A stretch of 64,000 nt of DNA from Actinostola sp. cb2023 (lineage: Eukaryota > Cnidaria > Anthozoa > Actiniaria > Actinostolidae), in assembly GCA_033675265.1 (NCBI GenBank), contig JAUJYZ010001379.1:308501-372500 (forward strand), in the 5' to 3' direction. Shown here piece by piece: positions 25,375 through 39,515 of the stretch. Positions within the stretch are counted from its first letter, which is position 1. Every line of letters starts with the position of its first letter. The position numbers were made by a program, and so were the translations under genes. The notes below the pieces were generated by a model that saw only the letters and a program-made list of their open reading frames with translations, made no database searches and was not told the origin of the DNA.

Positions 25375-27435
25375 ATTTCTATCAGAGACAGATGGGCCAG
25401 ACTGTAGGATCAAATAGAAAGCACCCTTGGGTCCCATCATTAGAATCAGAGACAGATGGGCCAGACTGTACTGAGGATCAAATAGAAAGCACCCTTGGGT
25501 CCCATCAATAGAATCAGAGACAGATGGGCCAGACTGTAGGGTCAAATAGAAAGCACCCTTGAGTCCCATCATTAGAATCGGAGACAGATGGGCCAGACTG
25601 TAGGATCAAATAGAAAGCACCCTTGGGTCCCATCATTAGAATCAGAGACAGATGGGCCAGACTGTAGGATCAAATAGAAAGCACCCTTGGGTCCCCTTAG
25701 AATCAGAGACAGATGGGCCAGACTGTAGGATCAAATAGAAAGCACCCTTGGGTCCCATCATTAGAATCAGAGACAGATGGGCCAGACTGTAGGATCAAAT
25801 AGAAAGCACCCTTGGGTCCCCTTAGAATCAGAGACAGATGGGCCAGACTGTAGGATCAAATAGAAAGCACCCTTGGGTTCCATCAATAGAATCAGAGACA
25901 GATGGGCCAGACTGTAGGATCAAATAGAAAGCACCCTTGGGTCCCATCAATAGAATCAGAGACAGATGGGCCAGACTGTAGGATCAAATAGAAAGCACCC
26001 TTGGGTCCCCTTAGAATCAGAGACAGATGGGCCAGACTGTAGGATCAAATAGAAAGCACCCTTGGGTCCCATCATTAGAATCAGAGACAGATGGGCCAGA
26101 CTGTAGGATCAAATAGAAAGCACCCTTGGGTCCCCTTAGAATCAGAGACAGATGGGCCAGACTGTAGGATCAAATAGAAAGCACCCTTGGGTTCCATCAA
26201 TAGAATCAGAGACAGATGAGCCAGACTGTAGGATCAAATAGAAAGCACCCTTGGGTCCCCTTAGAATCAGAGACAGATGGGCCAGACTGTAGGATCAAAT
26301 AGAAAGCACCCTTGGGTTCCATCAATAGAATCAGAGACAGATGGGCCAGACTGTAGGATCAAATAGAAAGCACCCTTGGGTCCCCTTAGAATCAGAGACA
26401 GATGGGCCAGACTGTAGGATCAAATAGAAATAAGCACCCTTGGGTCCCATCATTAGAATCAGAGACAGATGGGCCAGACTGTAGGATCAAATAGAAAGCA
26501 CCCTTGGGTCCCATTATTAGAATCAGAGACAGATGGGCCAGACTGTAGGATCAAATAGAAAGCACCCTTGGGTCCCATCATTAGAATCAGAGACAGATGG
26601 GCCAGACTGTAGGATCAAATAGAAAGCACCCTTGGGTCCCATCATTAGAATCAGAGACAGATGGGCCAGATGTAGGATCAAATAGAAAGCACCCTTGGGT
26701 CCCATTATTAGAATCAGAGACAGATGAGCCAGACTGTAGGATCAAATAGAAAGCACCCTTGGGTCCCATCATTAGAATCAGAGACAGATGGGCCGGGCTG
26801 TAGGATCAAACAGAAATAAGCACCCTTGGGTCCCTTTAGAATCAGAGACAGATGGGCCGGGCTGTAGGATCAAATAGAAAGCGTCTTTAGGTCCCCTTTG
26901 AATCAGAGGACAGATGGGCCGGGCTGTAGGATCAAATAGAAAGCGCCCTTAGGTCCCCTTTGAATCAGAAGACAGATGGGCCAGACTGTAGGGTCAAATA
27001 GAAAGCACCCTTAGGTCCCCTTTGAATCAGAAGACAGATGGGCCAGAGTGTAGAGTCAAATAGAAAGCGCCCTTAGGTCCCCTTTGAATCAGAGGACAGA
27101 TGGGCCAGACTGTAGGGTCAAATAGAAAGCACCCTTAGGTCCCCTTTGAATCAGAGGACAGATGGGCCAGACTGTAGGGTCAAATAGAAAGCACCCTTAG
27201 GTCCCCTTTGAATCAGAAGACAGATGGGCCAGACTGTAGGATCAAATAGAAAGCGCCCTTAGGTCCCCTTTGAATCAGAGGACAGATGGGCCGGGCTGTA
27301 GGATCAAATAGAAAGCGCCCTTAGGTCCCCTTAGAATCAGAGGACAGATGGGCCGGGCTGTAGGATCAAATAGAAAGCGCCCTTAGGTCCCCTTAGAATC
27401 AGAGGACAGATGGGCCAGACTGTAGGATCAAATCG
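25375..27435. repeat. 61/64-bp minisatellite, ~33 units, two subfamilies
   Basis: The unit contains AGACAGATGGGCCAGACTG and AAATAGAAAGCACCCTTGGG. From about 25375 to 26880 units end CCCATCATT or CCCCTT. From about 26880 they change to AGGACAG..CCCTTAGGTCCCCTTTG, with more A/G variation. It begins about 30 bp after the copy 1 stop codon. Confidence 0.95.
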
Positions 27436-28480
27436 AAAGCGTTCGATCTTTGAATAATATCCGACTAACTGTAAACAACTTGAAACTTGAAACTTGAAAC
27501 TTGAAACTTATTAAACTATACTTTATGACAGTGGGCAGTTTATTTAGACTTGAGGCTTCAGTCCATTTACGTTTTTTATTGCTAGTCGTTGTAATGTTTT
27601 GTTTAACCGAGACTGTGGCCAACTATATTCCATCAAGTTATAACACGCCTCTAATTTCTAAGATTAGTAATTAGTTTGAACTATCTGTAGTATTTTTATT
27701 ATGTTTTCTATTATGTCACGTGCGCGCACTTTGTTTTATTTCTAGCTCGCGCTCTGCATGCAGTACCGTTATTTTTGTCACCTTAGTAACCATTGTTGTC
27801 GTGTTATTGTCATCATTTTCGATTGAAGCATTGCATTATTATTATAATAATAACTGAGGCCTTTATTTCAAGAGGATAGCACACTAATAAATAACTTGTG
27901 GCCCTCAAACTACATATAAATTTATACATACAATTTATACATTGTACCATCATTTCCCTGACGATGGGTCTGGAACCCGAAAGCTCGGAATAAATCCGTC
28001 AAAAAACAGCGTAGATGAAGCTTATTTTCTTGAATTTTAAATGACGCACAAGCAATCTTTAATACTTAAATAATTCTAAAACAATAAAACGATACATAAC
28101 AAAGATAAAATAAACAAAATTAAGAAGCAGAGTTTTAAGCGAAAAGTTTTGCACGGATGGAGTCAGTTTGTACATTTAAACTAGGTTTGATGTTCTTCAT
28201 CAAACGGCATTTCATAATTTAAACAAGAGTTGCTTTAGTGTAATAAGGCAATCTCCATACGCGTGCAAAACTCGAAACCCCTAGCCTACTGCACCAGATG
28301 GCACATACCTTTATATGGGAGTAACACCGGCGGCTTGCGCTCGATACGTTAATTTGCCGGTTTGTTTGTTCGACTCGCTGTTGCTCATCATTCAGCACAC
28401 CCTCAACAATCTTGAACGTTATTCAATCTTGAACGAATGTTAAAGCCAGTCGCCAATCTACCGAAATACAAGGCAAGCAA
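27436..28480. other. Intergenic between the two paralogues; probable promoter region of copy 2
   Basis: A short (TTGAAAC)n run lies at about 27478-27508. No gene or defined promoter element was recognised. It precedes the copy 2 start codon at 28481. Confidence 0.4.
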
Positions 28481-31400
28481 ATGGTTTTCCTGTATTTTAT
28501 CATTCCAGTTCTGACGATCATCGTCGTGGCCAAAGGTAAATGTATTTTATTCGATTGAACTCATTCCGTTAACTGATGACTGAAAAGTAAAAAAAAAAAA
28601 ATTGATAGAGATATAAATTACTTAATTAGCGTTTTATAAACATTAGTAATACTAGAAAGCATACGTGATCAGTGAAAGGAAAAACGACAAACATTTACGG
28701 AGACTTTTCGCCTTCTGGCTTCTACTTTTGCCAGTGTAATTAATCAATTAAGCGTAATTTGGTTTTGCTCTAAACACAGTTGTTATTGTTGTGCTTCCTC
28801 TCCTCCTCTTCCTACAGTTCTTACTTTCTCAGCTTCTTATCAGGGTAGAAAAGAAGGCTATATAAAGTCGTCAGTTATGTTGCAGTACCCTCTGTCCAGA
28901 AATGCAAGCAAAACTGGCTCAGTTCATTACCATACACGCGTGCATTCTCATTCAGAAGAACAAACGCTTTTTGTCAAGCTGTTTGTGTTGCAAATTTTGT
29001 TTCAAATGACGAGTATTCCTTCCTTCCTTCCTTCCTTCCTTCCTTCCTTCCTTCCTTCCTTCCTTCCTTCCTTCCTTCCTTCCTTCCTTCCTTCCTTCCT
29101 TCCTTCCTTCCTTCCTTCCTTCCTTCCTTCCTTCCTGTCTGTTATTTCACTGATCGATCGCAAAGCCTCTAAAAGAAAGTAATGTTATCCTAAGAAATTG
29201 CACCGGCCTTTCGAACTTATCTCCGTGATAAGGTCGACATTGGATATTGCGGGGAGTACATTTTAGAATATTTTACAGCTTCAGCATTATTCCTCGATTT
29301 GAACCAAACTAAATTTACAAAACAATTTTCAACATTTCAACTATTAAACGTGATAAGGTCGACATTGGATATCGCGGGGAGTACATTTTAGAATATTTTA
29401 CAGCTTCAGCATTATTCCTCGATTTGAACCAAACTAAATTTACAAAACAATTTTCAACATTTCAACTATTAAACATGCCCCAAGAGAACATTAAATTAGT
29501 GTTTGTGTGGGAAAATATCTCTATCAGTTCATAGAAATATCGAGTTAACGTTGTGGGCGAGGAACTCTTTCAAAAACACGTCTCATAATAACTTTCAATG
29601 CGATTCGTGAGTTTATAAATACTTAATCGTGTCGGCAAAGTTGCGATGTTGGAGACCGTTTTAGAACAAAAAGTTTGTTTTTATCGGCTGCTTCAAGGAC
29701 TTGCAGACATCTGACAGAAGTTCAGTAAAGTCGAGATTTGCAGCACATGCGTATTATACACTGACTGACACGACAGCCGATTTGTTAACCTGTTTTGTTT
29801 ACCTGTTTTGCTAACCTGTTTTGAATTAACCTGTTTTGTTACAGTTTTGTTAACCTGTTTTGTTAACCTGTTTTGTTAACCTGTTTTGTTAACCTGTTTT
29901 GTTAACCTGTTTTGTTAACCTGTTTTGTTAACCTGTCGTCTAACTTTTCCATATTTTGAGAAGGATTTACTTATTTCTCTGCTACGGTTACCATTTATAT
30001 TGCATTTTCCTCATGAATTATCAACGAATTTGATCATTAAAGTGCCTATGAAGCGAATTTGTTTCTTTTAAAAATCAATTACATATATGAAGTGAATAGT
30101 GGGATGTTTAAGTATTTCGTGTTTTGAACTTCGCATTTGCGAGTTATAAAGGTTTAAAATCGTGATATGCTAATTTGGTGACGTCATTAAGGTTGCAATT
30201 TATTATACAAAAGCGCCCTTGTGCGAATTATTGACATTTTATAATCTGGCAAAAAGTTTCCTATAACTTAATGTAACTGATGTTAAACTTTTTTTCCATT
30301 TCAGAGAAGAATGCTGCTTGAAAACATATAAATAAGTTACGACTTGCAACCTTAATGACGTCTCCGAAATTCGCAAATGCGATGTCCAAAACACAAAATA
30401 CTGAAATATCCCACTATTCACTTTATATGTAATCGAATTTCAAAAGAAAAAAATTCGCTTCATAGGCACTTTAAAATTACTAAACAAAATGACTACTAGG
30501 ATGTAGGGCTGTCCACAAGTTGCTTGGCAACTTTTGCGCAACTTTTCCGATTTCGGGCACCTTTTTTTATTTCGAGCAACTTTTTTTCTGTTGAGCAACT
30601 TCTTTCTTTCTTAACCATTTCCACAAATTAAAACAAATTAAACAGGCCAATTAAGTACTAAAATTGGTTTATTTCGCTTTATGGTTCATAATACAGTTTG
30701 TAAACAGCATGCAGTGTTCAGGACTGGGTTAGTGCATTTGGAGTAGTAGTGGGCTGCCTGTGGTTATTTGAAAAGGTGATTCAGGTGGTCAGCAGTTACT
30801 TTTTATAGAAGGCATACTACATATGGAAAGAAAGAGAGAACAGTGGTTGCATGTGAAATGATAAAAAAGGATGAAAAATATTAGAAAGTAAAAAATCAAA
30901 TGAAATGTTGGTAGAGAGATAGAAAATAAAAGATAAAGAATGAATGAAGAAAGGAAATGAAAACTATGAAAATAAAGTAAATATAAATATTTTGCATAGA
31001 CAGGGGAGGGGAGGGTGGCAAAGAGGGGAGGGAGGGGAGGGTGGTAGTGTGAAATTCCATTTGCCGTCTATAAAAAAGAAAATGTTGTTATAAATTCCTG
31101 TTAACAAGCTATATTATATGGAAAAAAAAAGAAAAATGGTTAGAAATATTCCTTTGATTGGGTAATTAGCATCTTATTATAGTAAATACGAAGCAACATT
31201 GTAGCAACTTTAAGATTTTGGAGCAACTTTTGAGCAACTTTTAGAGTTTTGGAGCAACTTTTGAGCAACTTTCTGAGAAATTTTGAGCATCTTTTTAAAC
31301 AATTTGGAGCAACTTGTGGACAGCCCTAACTGGATGAACGTTGCCAAGGGTAACGTGACGGCATGTAAACCCAAAACAATCCGGGTTTTTTTGTTATATG

Positions 31401-34400
31401 AAATGAATAAAATAACTTTCTTTCACCCCTCCCTACAAAGGTGAAGGTGGTTGTAAAAACCTTAAATATCTTGACTGCGTAAAAAAAAAAAACCTTTACT
31501 GGTCACGTCATCAAAGACATTCACATTTCTCTTTCACCCCTCCCTACACAGGCGAAGGTGGTTGTAAAACCTTTAGATATCTCGACTGCATAAAAAACAA
31601 AGCCTTTACTGGTCACGTGATCAAGTCCTTCAGAGTCATAGTTCCCGGATTAGAAGTGTGTCAGCACAAATGTTTTCTTAACGAAGAATGTGTGTCGTAC
31701 AACTTGGGTCCAGTAGAAGGACAGATCAGAACGTGTGAGTTGAGTAAAACCGACCACTGGACATACCCTGCCAAAGCTGTGTTCAAAGAAGGTTACGAGT
31801 ACTGCCCCATCAAGGTAACATAACAATAGTTCATATTTGGATATAGAAATATAACTTAAATAGTTGAGTAACACTGATCACGTGACATACCCTGCTAAAG
31901 CTGTGTTCAAAGAAGGTTACGAGTACTGCCCCATCAAGGTAACATAACAATCGTTCATATTTGGATATCCGAAATATAACTTAATTATAGCTTTTATACA
32001 TTGTATATTTGTATTGATATATTATACAGGGCCCCTCTGGATACCAGCTTCGGCTGAATGGGCTACCCTATTAAAATAAAGTTTGACTGATTGCAAATTG
32101 ACCTATAAATAATGGTTTGATCCATGTTTCATACTTACCGTAGTACATTGTTATTTGTAATTGAATACAATAGAATCCATGTTCTTCCAATCCTTGTCCC
32201 GCCAATAAACCGCTTTGTTGGCCAGACTTCGCTTGGAATACCTTCATCTGTACAGGTGAGGATTAGTTTAAATTGGAATCGATAACCATGATTTCCCCCA
32301 AAAAACACTGTATTCATGACGGTCTATGTACACGGAGGGTACTTATAGCATCTCTTCGTATCATCGTCACATACATTATCAGCCATCTTGGTCTTCTTCT
32401 TCCTAGCTCCCGTTCTTCTCGTAAATGATGACGTAACATACCATAGCATAACATAAAGTTTTAATCTATCTATCTAACATAGCAATACATTAACTGCTCT
32501 GTGCGCCCTTACAATCAATATCACAGGCAGCCCAACCATTGCTTCTAAGGCTACTAAATAATGAATAAAGTGATGTTTGCGTCTTTTTTGATGGGTTTCC
32601 TGTGGGTTCCCTGTGCATTGAAATTGATGATGTTGGGATCCCTGTGTGCGTTCCGCGCGTCCCGCAGTACATGTGTATATATACACATTTGCTGCGGGCG
32701 CATCCCGCAGGACGCACACAGGAAGCCCAACATAGGACATTACTCAACACAGGGAACCCAACAATACGTATTGCGCGCGCGCGCAAAAGAAGACGCAAAT
32801 ATCATTTTATTGAATTAGTAGTAGCCTCAAAAGCAATGGTTGGGCTGCCTGTGTCAATATGCGGTTCTTCTTCTCCTCCTCACATACTCAATAGTGTACG
32901 TGTACTGTTGTACATACTCAATAGTGTACGTGTACTGTTGTACATACTCAACAGTGTACGTGTACTGTTGTACATACTCAATAGTGTACGTGTACTGTTG
33001 TACATACTCAATAGTGTACGTGTATTGTTGTACATACTCAATAGTGTACGTGTACTGTTGTACATACTCAATAGTGTACGTGTACTGTTGTACATACTCA
33101 ATAGTGTACGTGTACTGTTGTACATACTCAATAGTGTACGTGTACTGTTGTACATACTCAATAGTGTACGTGTACGTGTACTGTTGTACATACTCAATAG
33201 TGTACGTGTACTGTTGTACATACTCAATAGTGTACGTGTACTGTTGTACATACTCAATAGTGTACGTGTATTGTTGTACATACTCAATAGTGTACGTGTA
33301 CTGTTGTACATACTCAATAGTGTACGTGTACTGTTGTACATACTCAATAGTGTACGTGTACTGTTGTACATACTCAATAGTGTACGTGTACTGTTGTACT
33401 TACCCAATAGTGTACGTGTACTATTGTACATACTCAATAGTGTACGTGTACTGTTGTACATACTCAATAGTGTACGTGTACTGTTGTACATACCCAATAG
33501 TGTACGTGCACTGTTGTACAATAGTGTACGTGTACTGTTGTACATACTCAATAGTGTACGTGTACTGTTGTACATACCCAATAGTGTACGTGTACTGTTG
33601 TACATACTCAATAGTGTACGTGTACTGTTGTACATACTCAATAGTGTACGTGTACTGTTGTACATACTCCATAGTGTACGTGTACTGTTGTACATACTCA
33701 ATAGTGTACGTGTACTGTTGTACATACTCAATAGTGTACGTGTACTGTTGTACTTACCCAATAGTGTACGTGTACTATTGTACATACTCAATAGTGTACG
33801 TGTACTCTCAAGGTACTTAAGGCCTGGTTCAAAAAGGCAACTTGGAAAATCACATTTCTTGTAATAACTCGCTACTCTAATTTACTTAGGCACTCATATT
33901 TAGGCGTTATATACAAGATTTGAGACATATTTGAATCTAACAATTGTGCGACGTCATGTGGTCACGTGACCTTATGGAGGTAAAAATGCGGTGAATTCAA
34001 TTCACAATGAAATACCTTTTACGTAATAGCGTTAAGGATAACCAGTTTAAACAAGATAGCGTTTAGAAAAACCTCGCGAATTATATATAGTTTAAGAGAA
34101 AACTACAGAAATATAATCTGATGAAATGGTACGTGACCTCTTTTCCGAAATATTCTCCTTCAAAAAAAGCGGGAGACAGGTTTTCTAAACGAGAGTTAAT
34201 AGATGATCATAAACGTGATTATACACAACTATTTGCTTTCACTTTCCTCTTAAACTGGCGACCGCATTTTATATTTTGTTTTCAAAATTCTTTGTCACGT
34301 GGTTAACCACGTGATACGCTGTTTTGGATTTCATTCACTTAAATGAGTAGAGAATATAAAAATCTCAAGCTGTGCCAAGTTTTGTGATGTTTAGTCAAAA

Positions 34401-37400
34401 TGATGAGACATTATAATTTTTTCGTTTTTCTGCTATTTAAGGCTTGAACCAGGCCTTAAGTACCTTGAGCTGTTGTACATACTCAATAGTGTACGTGTAC
34501 TGTTGTACATACCCAATAGTGTACGTGCACTGTTGTACATACTCAATAGTGTACGTGTACTGTTGTACATACTCAATAGTGTACGTGTACTGTTGTACAT
34601 ACCCAATAGTGTACGTGTACTGTTTTACATACTCAATAGTGTACGTGTACTGTTGTACATACTCAATAGTGTACTGTTGTACATAGTAGGAGACTGGAGC
34701 CAGTGGGGCGCATGGTCGTGCGTCTGTCCAATCACAACCCGTACACGTAGCTGTGTCAATCCATCTACACAAGCACCGGCGACCGATTGCATCCCGCCAC
34801 ATATAGAAACCACTGAATCTTGCAAATCAGCGGTAAAAATTCCAGGTGAGAAATGACTCAGTTTTAGTAGTTGGTCACCTTATATATTCACCAGCAAAAT
34901 AAACCGCGTATTCCCTTCAAACGACCGCATATCCACTTCAAACGACCGCGTATCCACTTCAAACGACCGCGTATCCACTTCAAACGACCGCGTATCCACT
35001 TCAAACGACCGCGTATCCACTTCAAACGACCGCGTATCCACTTCAAACGACCGCGTATCCACTTTAAACGACCGCGTATCCACTTCAAACGACCGCGTAT
35101 TCACTTCAAACGACCGCGTGTCCACTTCAAACGACCGCCTCAAGGTACTTAAGGCCTGGTTCAAAAAGGCAACTTGGAAAATCACATTTCTTGTAATAAC
35201 TCGCTGCTCTAATTTACTTAGGCACTCATATTTAGGCATAAGGTTATATACAAGATTTGAGACAATTTGGATCTAACAATTGTGACGTCATGTGGTCACG
35301 TGACCTTATGGAGGAAAATATAATTTTTCTTAAATGCGGTCGCGAATTCAATTCACAATGAAATACCTTTTACGTAATAGCGTTTAGGATAACCAGTTAA
35401 ACAAGATAGCGTTTAGAAAACCTCGGAATTATATATAGTTTAAGTGAAAACTACAGAAATATAATCTGATGAAATGTTCACGTGACCTCTTTTCCGAAAT
35501 ATTCTCCTTGCAAAAAGCGGGAGACAGGTTTTCTAAACGAGGGTTAATAGATGATCATAAACGTGATTATACACAACTATTTGCTTTCACTTTCCTCTTA
35601 AACTGGCGACCGCATTTTATATTTTGTTTTCAAAATTCTTTGTTACGTGGTTAACCACGTGATACGCTGTTTTGGATTTCATTCACCTAAATAAGTAGAG
35701 AATATAAAACTCTCAAGCTGTGCCAAGTTTTGTGTTTTTTAGTCAAAATGATTAGACATTTTAAATTTTTTTCTTTTTTCTGCTATTTAAGGCTTGAACC
35801 AGGCCTTAAGTACCTTGAGGCGTATCCACTTGAAACGACCGCGTATCCACTTCAAACGACCGCGTATTCACTTCAGACGACCGCGTATCCACTTCAAACG
35901 ACCGCGTATTCCCTTCAAACGACCGCGTTTCCACTTTAAACGACCGCGTATTCACTTTAAACGAACGCGTATCCAAAACGACCGCGTATCCACTTTAAAC
36001 AACCGCGTATCCACTTTTTAAACGACCGCGTATCCACTTCAAACGACCGCGTATCCACTTTAAAACGACCGCGTACTTTAAACGAACGCGTATCCACTTG
36101 AAACGACCGCGTATCCACTTTAAACAACCGCGTATCCACTTTAAACGACCGCGTATCCACTTCAAACGACCGCGTATCCACTTCGAACGACCGCGTATCC
36201 ACTTTAAACAACCGCGTATCCACTTGAAACGACCGCGTATAAATAATTATCCACTTGAAGCGACCGCGTATCCACTTCAAACGACCGCGTATCCACTTGA
36301 AACGACCACGTATTCCCTTCAAACGACCGCGTATCCACTTCAAAGCGACCGCGTATCCACTTCAAACGACCGCGTATCCACTTCAAACGACCGCGTATCC
36401 ACTTCAAACAACCGCGTATCCACTTTAAACAACCGCGTATCCACTTTAATAAACCGCGTATCCACTTTAAACGACCGCGTATCCACTTTAAACACCCGCG
36501 TATCCACTTTAAACAACCGCGTATATCCACTTTAAACGACCGCGTATCCACTTCAAACGACCGCGTATCCACTTCAAACGACCGCGTATCCACTTTAAAC
36601 GACCGCGTATCCACTTTAAACGACCGCGTATCCACTTTAAACAACCGCGTATCCACTTTATGTCACCGCGTATCCACTTGAAACGACCGCGTATCCACTT
36701 GAAACGACCGCGTATCCACTTGAAACGACCGCGTATCCACTTGAAACGACCGCGTATCCACTTTAAACAACCGTGTATCCACCTCAAACGACCGCGTATC
36801 CACTTTAAACAACCGCGTATCCACTTTAAACAACCGCGTACTTTCCACTTTAAACGACCGCGTATCCACTTCAAACGACCGCATATCCACTTCAAACGAC
36901 CGCGTATCCACTTTAAACAACCGCGTATCCACTTGAAACGACCGCGTATTCCCTTCAAACGACCGCGTATCCACTTGAAAGGACCGCGTATCCACTTTGA
37001 ACAACCGCGTATCCACTTGAAACGACCGCGTATCCACTTGAAACAGCCGCGAATCCACTTTTAAACAACCGCGTATCCACTTTAAACGACCGCGTATCCA
37101 CTTCAAACGACCGCGTATCCACTTCAAACGACCGCGTATCCACTTTAAACAACCGCGTATCCACTTGAAACGACCGTGTATCCACTTGAAACGACCGCAT
37201 ATCCTCTTCAAACGACCACGTATCCACTTTAAACAACCGCGTATCCACCTCAAACGACCGCGTATCCACTTCAAACGACCGCGTATTCCCTTCAAACGAC
37301 CGCGTATCCACTTGAAACGACCGCGTATCCACTTGAAACGACCGCGTATCCACTTTAAACAACCGCGTATCCACTTGAAACGACCGCGTATCCACTTGAA

Positions 37401-38886
37401 ACGACCGCGTATCCACTTGAAACAGCCGCGTATCCACTTTAAAACAACCGCGTATCCACTTTAAACGACCGCGTATCCACTTCAAACGACCGCGTATCCA
37501 CTTAAAACGACCGAGTGTATCCACTTTAAACAACCGCGTATCCACTTGAAACGACCGTGTATCCACTTAGTGAAACGACCGCATATCCTCTTCAAACGAC
37601 CACGTATCCACTTTAAACAACCGCGTATCCACCTCAAACGACCGCGTATCCACTTCAAACGACCGCGTATTCCCTTCAAACGACCGCGTATCCACTTGAA
37701 AACGACCGCGTATCCACTTGAAACGACCGCGTATCCACTTTAAACAACCGCGTATCCACTTTAAACGACCGCGTATCCACTTGAAACAACCGCGTATCCA
37801 CTTTAAACAACCGCGTATCCACTTCAAACGACCGCGTATCCACTTCAAACGACCGCGTATCCACTTCAAACGACCGCGTATTCACTTCAAACGACCGCGT
37901 ATCCTAATTGGGGACACGACTCCGCTCACACTCACTTCTTACTACATTCTATACAACTAACACTCTAGGTTTTTTTTATTGAGGGAGGAAAATCGGTGTA
38001 TCTTTACCTACTAGTAAGGGAGAAAACGAACTGACAAACTCAACTGACACGAAGCACGTGACAGCGGTGAGAGTGGATTGCTCCCATCACTCGACCACCG
38101 TTGCTTCCCAATTCCTCTAGCATTGTTCGTTCTTTTACTTCTCGTTCGTTCTTGCTTTTCCTTTCTTTTCGTTCTTATTCTTGCTTTCATCTCTCCTCAT
38201 ATCAAACAAGTCGAATGAGACGTGAAAACACACGGTGCAACTTGCGCGCAAATGAAATTGCAATACTCGTTCTAAAATGTTCTTTTTCAAAGTGTCTATA
38301 AATTAATACTTCTATCTTTCTTTCTAATTCTCATTTTCCTGTAATTGTTTCTTGTTCTTGTTGTTCATAATAATTGTTAAATTATACGTAGATTGTGCAC
38401 AGCCGTTGGGTGTTCAAGATGGCAGCATTCCAAACAGCCACATTAAAGCTTCTAGTCACAATTCCACTGGTCTTTTGCCTCGCTTATTTCGCTCGGCTGC
38501 ATCGACAGAGCCCAAACGCATACAGAAATTCATGGTGTGCCAAAGACAACAATGTTGGACAATTTGTCCAGGTAAATCTTGGATCCATCAAGACTGTGAC
38601 TAAGGTTGCCACACAAGGAAGAGATCTAGGTGTGTCCACAACGCTAAGCAGTTTGTAACCATGTACACCCTGTCCTACAGTAACGACCAAGACACTTGGA
38701 CAGATTACGTTGGGGATGACAGTTGCGTCAAGGTACAATTTTACACTATAGCGCTCGTAAGGTATGTTGGTTATTTAGCGACTGATAGGTCCAGTATAGT
38801 GAACAACTGCGCCCGAGGTCTTGAAAGTGCTGACCGACGCGCGCGTAATATATGATCAATTATTATATAAACTGACATGTAGTTGC

Positions 38887-38970
<84 letters not shown>

Positions 38971-39318
38971 TAATAATAATAAGGTCGCGATTTCGTCTCG
39001 TGGCGTACGTTTTTGTTATCACCACATTTTGACGTCATCAGAAAGCGGATTATCTTCAAAGTGCTCCTGATAACATACAAGGCTCTCCATGGTCTAGCGC
39101 CACTAGTATTTATCTGAACTGTTGTCTCTGCACCAACCGTCTAGATGTCTACGCTCTTCTTCCAAATTTCAACTAAAAGTCCCGAGGTTTAGAACTAACT
39201 CTTATGGTGGGCGCGCATTTGTGCACCAAAGCTTTGGAACTCTCTTCCACTGAACATAAGACTGTCTACATCCGCAGATAACTTAAAATCAGCACTTTTT
39301 TAACGAGATGTTATCTTA

Positions 39319-39399
<81 letters not shown>

Positions 39400-39483
39400 T
39401 CATTATATTTTATTTATTGTATTTACTGTTTTGTAAAGAGCATTGAGACATTGTGGAATGCGCTGTTTTTATTGAAGAAATAA

Positions 39484-39515
<32 letters not shown>

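Noticed and set aside
29782..29936. Telomere-like TTAACC repeat
   Set aside because: The unit is 13 bp (TTAACCTGTTTTG), not TTAGGG or a known telomere repeat, and it is intronic.
32840..33864. 326- to 420-codon frames over the 30-bp repeat
   Set aside because: A 30-bp unit without stops is open by arithmetic. The TSP1 exon that follows uses a splice acceptor, not read-through.
34871..37960. Arginine-rich RIHFKRP and VDTRSFK repeat proteins
   Set aside because: Frames of the 21-bp satellite on both strands; the segment lies inside an intron defined by phase-matched exons.
38395..38658. Hydrophobic 87-codon frame beginning MHSRW as a membrane protein
   Set aside because: It is the discoidin exon read in a shifted frame; the apparent hydrophobic stretch is the out-of-frame part.
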